A stretch of 36,413 nt of DNA. Origin: Candidatus Jorgensenbacteria bacterium (GTDB taxonomy: Bacteria; Patescibacteriota; Minisyncoccia; UBA6257; GWB1-50-10). Below the pieces are notes generated by a model. The model searched no databases. It was not told where the DNA came from and was given only the letters and a program-made list of their open reading frames with translations. The position numbers and the translations under genes are program-made. Positions 31,198 to 36,413 of the stretch are shown piece by piece; within the stretch, counting starts at the first letter, position 1, and each line of letters opens with the position of its first letter. The stretch lies in NCBI GenBank assembly GCA_016234345.1, contig JACRFG010000078.1, positions 1 through 36,413 on the forward strand, given 5' to 3'.

Positions 31198-32939
31198 TTT
31201 CTAAAACCCCACAATTTGATAAAGCCTTAGATAAGGTTTTGCATGAACTTATCCCACATGCTCGTGAATGCGATCAGCGGGATATTTCCGAGTATTGCGA
31301 GAAAAAGTTCGAAATTACAGATCAGGATATTGAGTTTTTGAAGATCCTTCGTGTTCCTCCTCCAATACAATGCCCAACCTGCCGGCGGCAAAGACGCTTT
31401 TCATTTATGAATTGGACACGTCTTTTTAAGCGTCCTTGTAATGCTCCAGGACATAATGAAGAAATCATTTCTTCCGTTTCGACATCATGTCCATTCCCTG
31501 TCGTTGATATTCCATACTATCAATCGAGCTATTTCGATCCTACACGCATGGGGTTTGTATCTGACATAGGAAAATCGTTTTGGTCACAATTTTATGAACT
31601 CCGTAGACGCGTGCCCTTACCGGCAATGGTACAAGAACCATCGAATGTGAATGCCGAATATTCAATGGGTGGACGCAACTCAAAGAATGTATATTATGCG
31701 ACTGGCGTTTTCAATTCGGAGGATATTCTCTATGCCAATGGTATTAGAGATTGCCGCGAGTGTATGGATATAATTTTTGTGACCAAAGCCGATCGTGTGT
31801 ATGAGGCGATCAGGTCGGAAAATATTGTTAATTCTTCATATATTTATTTCTCCGAAGAATGCATTGATTCAATGTTTCTTTTTGATTGTCGGAATTGCAT
31901 CAATTGTTTTGGATGCGTAAATCTCCGCAATAAGAGTTTTTGCTTTTTTAATGAGCAGCTTTCCCGTGAGGCTTATTTGGAAAAAATTAAAGCGTTTGAT
32001 ATGGGCGATCGAAAAACTCTTCGTTCTTTGCTCGACCGTTTTTGGTCGTTTGTGAAGTCTCGGCCGATTCGAGCGAGCCAAAATTTTTCTTCTGAAAGGG
32101 TAAACGGCGTTAGTATTTCTCAATCTCGAGATTTGGACTACGTTATCGCCGCAGAAAATTCCGGGCATGTGCGTCACTCCGAAGACATTTTAGGACATCA
32201 TGATTCCATGGATGTTACCGTGTCCGGAGGCCATTCCCACCACCTGTATGAAACATCAAATGTCGGTTCTCAATCTTCTGTTACTAAGTTTTCGTTTACA
32301 TCAAAATATATAACCGACTCCGAATTCCTTTTAAATTGTAAGCGTTGTAAAAACTGTTTTGGGTGTGTCGGCCTTGAGGACAAATCATTTTATATATTGA
32401 ATATCCCTTATAAGCCGGACGAGTATTGGAGCACCGTTGATAAGATAAAACTCGCTATGCTTGGGCGGGGAGAGTACGGGATGGGTGTTCCAATATCCTT
32501 TTCACCCTATGCATACAATATAACTCTGGCAAACGTTCCGTTTCCTCTTGCGTCGGAAGCAGTTACCCGACTTCACGGATACTCGCAGGGTGAAACAGAG
32601 AGTAATGTTAAAAACATGCCGACTTTGAAGTCAGATGAGGTGCCGCGTTCCATTGATGATGTATCTGATACGATTATTCAAACAGCAGTTCTATCGGAGC
32701 ATTCCGGCCGGCCCTTTAGAATCGTTCCGAAGGAGCTTGAGTTTTACCGAAGACATCGTCTATCTATTCCACTTTCCCATCCTTATGAGCGTATGGATGC
32801 ACGGACAAGAATCATGGGTTCCTACAAAGCGTATAGGGCAGTTTGTTCTCATTGTGGAAAGAATATTCAGAGCGCATTTGATCCGGCTGAAGGCTTTACT
32901 CTTTATTGCGATATGTGTTATCAGAATGAAGTATTATGA
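31194..32939 (+). CDS. Cys-rich double zinc-module protein, paralogue P7 (most divergent)
   Basis: A 581-aa divergent member with only about 22 cysteines. It has about 25 extra residues at the N-terminus (FDKALDKVLHELIPHARECD), and the first site is spaced C-x8-C (CDQRDISEYC) instead of CQNC. The second site is the P6-like variant (RPCNAPGHNEEIIS) and has no YC-x2-C. Repeat blocks A and B remain (CINCFGCVNLRNKSFCFFN and CKNCFGCVGLEDKSFYILN). The linker is short. In the C-terminal module the first site is gone: HSGRPFRIVPKELEFY lacks CxxC, and the CPNCR position reads SHPYE; only CSHC and YCDMC remain. Metal binding by these ends is therefore probably reduced. The frame is intact, so the gene is not a pseudogene. 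P8 starts six bases after its stop. Confidence 0.93.
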   Translation: MISKTPQFDKALDKVLHELIPHARECDQRDISEYCEKKFEITDQDIEFLKILRVPPPIQCPTCRRQRRFSFMNWTRLFKRPCNAPGHNEEIISSVSTSCPFPVVDIPYYQSSYFDPTRMGFVSDIGKSFWSQFYELRRRVPLPAMVQEPSNVNAEYSMGGRNSKNVYYATGVFNSEDILYANGIRDCRECMDIIFVTKADRVYEAIRSENIVNSSYIYFSEECIDSMFLFDCRNCINCFGCVNLRNKSFCFFNEQLSREAYLEKIKAFDMGDRKTLRSLLDRFWSFVKSRPIRASQNFSSERVNGVSISQSRDLDYVIAAENSGHVRHSEDILGHHDSMDVTVSGGHSHHLYETSNVGSQSSVTKFSFTSKYITDSEFLLNCKRCKNCFGCVGLEDKSFYILNIPYKPDEYWSTVDKIKLAMLGRGEYGMGVPISFSPYAYNITLANVPFPLASEAVTRLHGYSQGETESNVKNMPTLKSDEVPRSIDDVSDTIIQTAVLSEHSGRPFRIVPKELEFYRRHRLSIPLSHPYERMDARTRIMGSYKAYRAVCSHCGKNIQSAFDPAEGFTLYCDMCYQNEVL

Positions 32940-32945
32940 TGAATC

Positions 32946-34730
32946 ATGAGTGAAGAAAACCACAATTGCCAAAATTGTAAGAAAAATTTCGTTATTGAGC
33001 CGGAGGATTTTGAATTTTACAAGAAAATACAGGTTCTAGCACCGACGTTTTGTCCGCGGTGCCGGCTACAGCGGCGGTTAGCATTTAAGAACGAGCGAAC
33101 GCTCTATAAACGTAACTGTGATTTATGCAAGAAAGATATCATAGCTATTTTTCCATCAGACGTTCCGTTTCCGGTCTACTGCCCGCCGTGTTGGTTTTCC
33201 GATAAGTGGGATGCTGAGAGTTACGGCGTTACTTATGATCCGACGAGGAATTTTTTCCCACAGTTTCACGATTTGATGAAACGCGTCCCCAAGGTTGGAT
33301 TGTATATAGATTGGCAGAGAACGGTGAATAGCGAATATCTCCATCTTACCGGTCCGATGAAGGATTGTTATCTGCTTTTTTTGGCTGAAGACACAGAAAA
33401 CTGCATGTATTCCTACGGCTTATTTCATTCCAAAGATACTGTTGATTGCACAAAAGTTTTACATTCAACCGAGAGCTATGAGTTAGTAAATTGCCACAAT
33501 TGTTACCATACATTATTTTCCGTTGATTGCCGGAATTGTGTCAACGTTTATTTTTCGAGGAATCTGAATAACTGCACCGATTGTTTTGGTTGTGTTAATT
33601 TAGTCGGCAAGAAAAATTGTATTTGGAATAAGCAGCACACAGAGGAAGATTATAAGAAAGAAATCAACAAACTACTATCAGGGTCTTTTAGAGACTTTGA
33701 TTATTACAAAAAACAATCGCGTGAAACGTGGCTCAAGTATCCGAATAAGTTTATCCACGGCCATAGCAATAATAATGTAAGTGGCGATTATATATACAAC
33801 AGTAAAAACGTACAACATTCGTTCGAGGTAATAGGCGGTGAGGATAACAAATATTGTCATGTTATCAATATGCAGCCGACCAACAATTGTTATGACTACG
33901 GCGATTGGGGTAAGAATGCTTCATTCATGTACGAATCCGTTAACTGTGGCGAAGATATTAGTAATACCAGATTTTCTTATGGCACTTGGATAGGCAAGGA
34001 AATGGACTATTGCGATGTGTCGATCGAAGGCGATAATCTATTTGGCTGTATTTCTTTAAGACGTAAAGGGTATTGCATTTTAAATAAGCGTTACAGCAAG
34101 GGAGAATATTTGTCGTTGCGGGATAGGATTATTAAAGACATGAATCAAAATCCGTACATCGACAAAAGGGGGCGTGTTTACCGTTATGGTGAGTTTTTTC
34201 CGATAGAGCTTTCACCTTATCCATATTATGACACCGCCGCCAATGATTTATTCTCTTTATCGAAAGAGGAGATCATATCCGAAGGTTATCGGTGGCGCGA
34301 TTCAGAAAAAAGAGAATATGCTGCGACGTGTAAAGCTACCGATCTACCTAATACAATTCAGGAAGTGAAAGACAGTATATTGCATGAGGTGATTGAGTGT
34401 GCGCATAAAGGAAATTGTAATGATCGTTGCACTATAGCTTTTAGAATAGTGCCTCAAGAATTGGCTTTTTATCGCAAGATGAATATACCGTTGCCGCATT
34501 TATGCCATAATTGCCGTCATTATGAACGGTTCAAATTTATGAATCCGCCTCAGCTTTGGGATCGGCATTGCGCCTGTAGCGGTTTTCAGTCAAAAGGCGG
34601 GGTGTATTCAAACACCATTTCGCACTTTCATGGCGACAAAGAATGTCCCAATAGATTTAAGACCAGTTATTCACTAGTTCGTTCCGAAATCGTCTACTGC
34701 GAGCAGTGTTACAACGCAGAAGTAATTTAA
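32946..34730 (+). CDS. Cys-rich double zinc-module protein, paralogue P8
   Basis: A 594-aa member. N-terminal module: CQNC, CPRC, CDLC, YCPPC, all spaced as in P3. With P9 it forms a subgroup: in both, repeat A contains a VYFS-x-NL segment (CRNCVNVYFSRNLNNCTDCF here), and both share KFIHG followed by GDYIYNSKN between the repeats. Repeat B closes NLFGCISLRRKGYCILNKRY. The motif SPFAYNET of the linker is altered to SPYPYYDT. The C-terminal module is long type but drifted: LCHNC for LCPNC, CACSGF, and a loop with TISHFHGDKECPNRF. It ends YCEQCYNAEVI. P9 begins two bases after its stop. Confidence 0.95.
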   Translation: MSEENHNCQNCKKNFVIEPEDFEFYKKIQVLAPTFCPRCRLQRRLAFKNERTLYKRNCDLCKKDIIAIFPSDVPFPVYCPPCWFSDKWDAESYGVTYDPTRNFFPQFHDLMKRVPKVGLYIDWQRTVNSEYLHLTGPMKDCYLLFLAEDTENCMYSYGLFHSKDTVDCTKVLHSTESYELVNCHNCYHTLFSVDCRNCVNVYFSRNLNNCTDCFGCVNLVGKKNCIWNKQHTEEDYKKEINKLLSGSFRDFDYYKKQSRETWLKYPNKFIHGHSNNNVSGDYIYNSKNVQHSFEVIGGEDNKYCHVINMQPTNNCYDYGDWGKNASFMYESVNCGEDISNTRFSYGTWIGKEMDYCDVSIEGDNLFGCISLRRKGYCILNKRYSKGEYLSLRDRIIKDMNQNPYIDKRGRVYRYGEFFPIELSPYPYYDTAANDLFSLSKEEIISEGYRWRDSEKREYAATCKATDLPNTIQEVKDSILHEVIECAHKGNCNDRCTIAFRIVPQELAFYRKMNIPLPHLCHNCRHYERFKFMNPPQLWDRHCACSGFQSKGGVYSNTISHFHGDKECPNRFKTSYSLVRSEIVYCEQCYNAEVI

Positions 34731-34732
34731 TC

Positions 34733-36413
34733 ATGAGTTTAGAAACTAGAGTTTGTCAAAATTGTAAGCAAAACTTCGTCATTGAACCCGAAGATTTTTT
34801 ATTCTATGAAAAAATGCAGGTTCCGCCGCCTACGTTTTGTCCGACTTGCAGATTTCAGCGGCGAACCATGTTTCGGAATGAGCGAGTGCTTTACAAGCGC
34901 GCGTGCGATTTATGCGGTAAGGATACGATTGCTGTTTTTGCGCCGGATAATAAACGGACGGTATTTTGTTCTTCTTGTTGGTGGTCGGATAAATGGGATC
35001 CTCTTTCGTATGGCGTCGCTTATGACGATAGCCGTTCTTTTTTTGAACAATTAGATGATCTTGCGAAACGCGTTCCATATCCGAGTTTAATTATCGATCA
35101 GCCGACTTTAGTAAACAGTGATTATGTGAATCACGCAGGACACCTTAAAAACTGTTACCTTGTATTCGATACGGATTATGCAGAAAACGTATTATACGCT
35201 ACGATCGCGAACGGAACGAAAGATTCAATGGATTTAAAACTCGTCGATGAATCAGAGCTTTGTTATTGGGACATTAATTGTCTGAAATGTTCTCGCGTAT
35301 TTTTCTCCGAAGATTGTTCCGATTGCCACAATGTCTATTTTTCTAAGAATTTAAGCGGGTGCAGTAACTGTATCGGTTGCGTTAATCTTCGCAACAAAAA
35401 TTATCATATTTTTAATCAGCTTGTTTCAAAGGAGGATTACGAAAAGGAGATACAAAAACTCAATCTCGGTTCTTTTAAATCTCTTTTGGCGTTTGATCGA
35501 CGAGTTCGGGATTTCTGGAAAAAATCACCGCATAAATTTATACACGGTCGGCATAATTCAAATATAACCGGTGATTACATTTACAATTCGAAAAACCTTA
35601 AGGATGGATATATATGTCGTGGTGTGGAAGATGGGAGATTTTGTCAGCGTTTAAGCGTACCGTCCGCAAAAGATGTATATGACTACACCGAATGGGGATA
35701 TAACGCCCAACGGATCTACGAATGCGTCACGGTGGGGGAGTACGTTGATCGGGTTAAATTTTCTTCTTTCTGTTTTAAGAATTCTAGAGATGTTGAGTAT
35801 TCTATGGGGATTGTTTCTTCGTCGAACTTGTTCGGTTGTGTTGGGTTGCGCGGTCAAGAGTTCTGTATTTTGAATCGGCGATACAAGCCCGATGAATACA
35901 AGCGTTTTCGCGACGCTATCATGCGGGATATGACTGAACGGCCGTACGTCGATGCTCGAGGGCGTGTGTTTGGTTATGGGGAATTTTTCCCTTACGATTT
36001 GAGTCCCTTTGATTATAACGAGTCTACAGCCGTTCAATATTTCCCCTTGAAACAGGAGGCAGTGGTTACGAATGGATGGCGTTGGAGAGAACCGACATTA
36101 AACACTTATGAGGTGACCATGTCTTCGGAGAATATTCCCGATAGTATTCATGACGTAGCCGAGAACATTTTAAATGAGGTATTTGGTTGTTCGCGGTGTA
36201 GCCGCGCTTTCCGTGTAATTAAGTCTGAACTTGAACTTCTTAGACGTTTTAGTTTCCCACTTCCTAGGATGTGCTCTGAGTGTCGGCACGCAGAACGTAT
36301 GAAACGTCTTAATCCGCCTAGTTTGTGGAAGCGTCAGTGTGCAAAATGTGCCAGCGGAATTCTTACATCGTATGCGCCAAATCGGGAAGAGATAGTATAT
36401 TGTCAGCGTTGCT
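34733..36413 (+). CDS. Cys-rich double zinc-module protein, paralogue P9 (3' end outside window)
   Basis: The ninth member, 560 codons visible. The frame runs open from ATG 34733 to the last base, and the final residues EEIVYCQRC fall just before the family's YNAEVV-type end, so only about seven codons with the stop should be missing. N-terminal cysteines lie at offsets 1, 4, 29, 32, 51, 54, 72 and 75 (CQNC, CPTC, CDLC, FCSSC). The C-terminal module from 36188 has the same offsets (CSRC, CSEC, CAKC, YCQRC), so it is the short, symmetrical type, as in P3. The linker is of the long kind (GYGEFFPYDLSPFDYNEST), a combination not seen in P3. Repeat A closes on CIGCVNLRNKNYHIFN, repeat B on LFGCVGLRGQEFCILNRRY. 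The array may continue downstream. Confidence 0.93.
   Translation, partial: MSLETRVCQNCKQNFVIEPEDFLFYEKMQVPPPTFCPTCRFQRRTMFRNERVLYKRACDLCGKDTIAVFAPDNKRTVFCSSCWWSDKWDPLSYGVAYDDSRSFFEQLDDLAKRVPYPSLIIDQPTLVNSDYVNHAGHLKNCYLVFDTDYAENVLYATIANGTKDSMDLKLVDESELCYWDINCLKCSRVFFSEDCSDCHNVYFSKNLSGCSNCIGCVNLRNKNYHIFNQLVSKEDYEKEIQKLNLGSFKSLLAFDRRVRDFWKKSPHKFIHGRHNSNITGDYIYNSKNLKDGYICRGVEDGRFCQRLSVPSAKDVYDYTEWGYNAQRIYECVTVGEYVDRVKFSSFCFKNSRDVEYSMGIVSSSNLFGCVGLRGQEFCILNRRYKPDEYKRFRDAIMRDMTERPYVDARGRVFGYGEFFPYDLSPFDYNESTAVQYFPLKQEAVVTNGWRWREPTLNTYEVTMSSENIPDSIHDVAENILNEVFGCSRCSRAFRVIKSELELLRRFSFPLPRMCSECRHAERMKRLNPPSLWKRQCAKCASGILTSYAPNREEIVYCQRC

Larger units (their letters stand above)
19399..36413 (+). repeat. 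Tandem array of nine cysteine-rich paralogous genes (continues past window end)
   Basis: P1 19399-21162, P2 21780-23558, P3 23949-25622, P4 25619-27409, P5 27707-29428, P6 29425-31197, P7 31194-32939, P8 32946-34730 and P9 from 34733. All are on one strand and share a start of the CQNCKQNFVIEPEDF type, two repeat blocks and an end of the YCEQCYNAEVV type. Four-base ATGA overlaps join P3-P4, the 97-aa gene and P5, P5-P6, and P6-P7. Three unrelated genes interrupt the series. Confidence 0.95.

Noticed and set aside
19399..36413. Array as surface-exposed or secreted repeat proteins
   Set aside because: None of the nine members has a signal peptide, lipobox or membrane segment, and many free CxxC pairs fit the cytoplasm better.

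Overview
The window looks like part of a Patescibacteria (CPR) chromosome, most likely Parcubacteria. The reasons are moderate GC, very short intergenic gaps, reduced repair proteins (UvrA and UvrC both lack domains), a VirD4-like ATPase operon of the kind common in that group, many apparently leaderless promoters, and a high share of unrecognised proteins. TGA acts as a stop, including in ATGA overlaps, so the code is standard table 11 and not the Gracilibacteria code. The placement is inferred from gene content; no marker gene such as 16S rRNA is present. No tRNA, rRNA, CRISPR array, insertion sequence or origin was seen. No gene-free stretch exceeds 300 bases; the longest are 6865-7094 and 8162-8396.

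Region 1 (1-6864) is mostly housekeeping: the 3' part of uvrA, a small membrane protein, type II thymidine kinase (minus), a short uvrC, an unknown protein (minus) and an FAD-linked 2-hydroxyacid dehydrogenase. Region 2 (6865-8655) holds three small unknown genes with strong Shine-Dalgarno sites, two copies of a hairpin repeat whose core is inverted between copies, and good terminators. Region 3 (8706-15793) has a P-type Ca2+-like ATPase, a tail-anchored unknown protein, secD-secF and a sigma-region-4/HARE-HTH regulator. Region 4 (15862-19279) is a tight three-gene operon: a large membrane protein, a membrane-anchored protein with a HEPN-like RN-x3-H motif, and a VirD4/TraD-like ATPase.

Region 5 (19399 to the window end, 17 kb) is the unusual part. 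It is a same-strand tandem array of nine cysteine-rich paralogues (P1-P9, about 557-596 aa; P9 is cut by the window end). Three unrelated small genes are interspersed: a protein with a broken P-loop, CutA, and a 97-aa unknown. Several junctions are ATGA overlaps. Each paralogue has a zinc-ribbon-like module at both ends. In P3 and P9 the two end modules carry eight cysteines at exactly the same spacing (1, 4, 29, 32, 51, 54, 72, 75). Between them lie two copies of a Cys/Asn-rich repeat region, each closing on a FGC-x2-LRNK-x-YCI-x-NKQYSKE-like signature, so the gene is built as Zn-A, repeat A, repeat B, linker, Zn-B. Members differ by loss or exchange of individual modules: P6 and P7 have an altered second zinc site, P7 has a degraded C-terminal module, and P5 has a hybrid C-terminal module. 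A 21-codon open frame containing the CQNC start motif and two strong hairpins lie just upstream of P1. I do not know what these proteins do. They lack signal peptides and membrane segments, so they are probably cytoplasmic metal-binding proteins.
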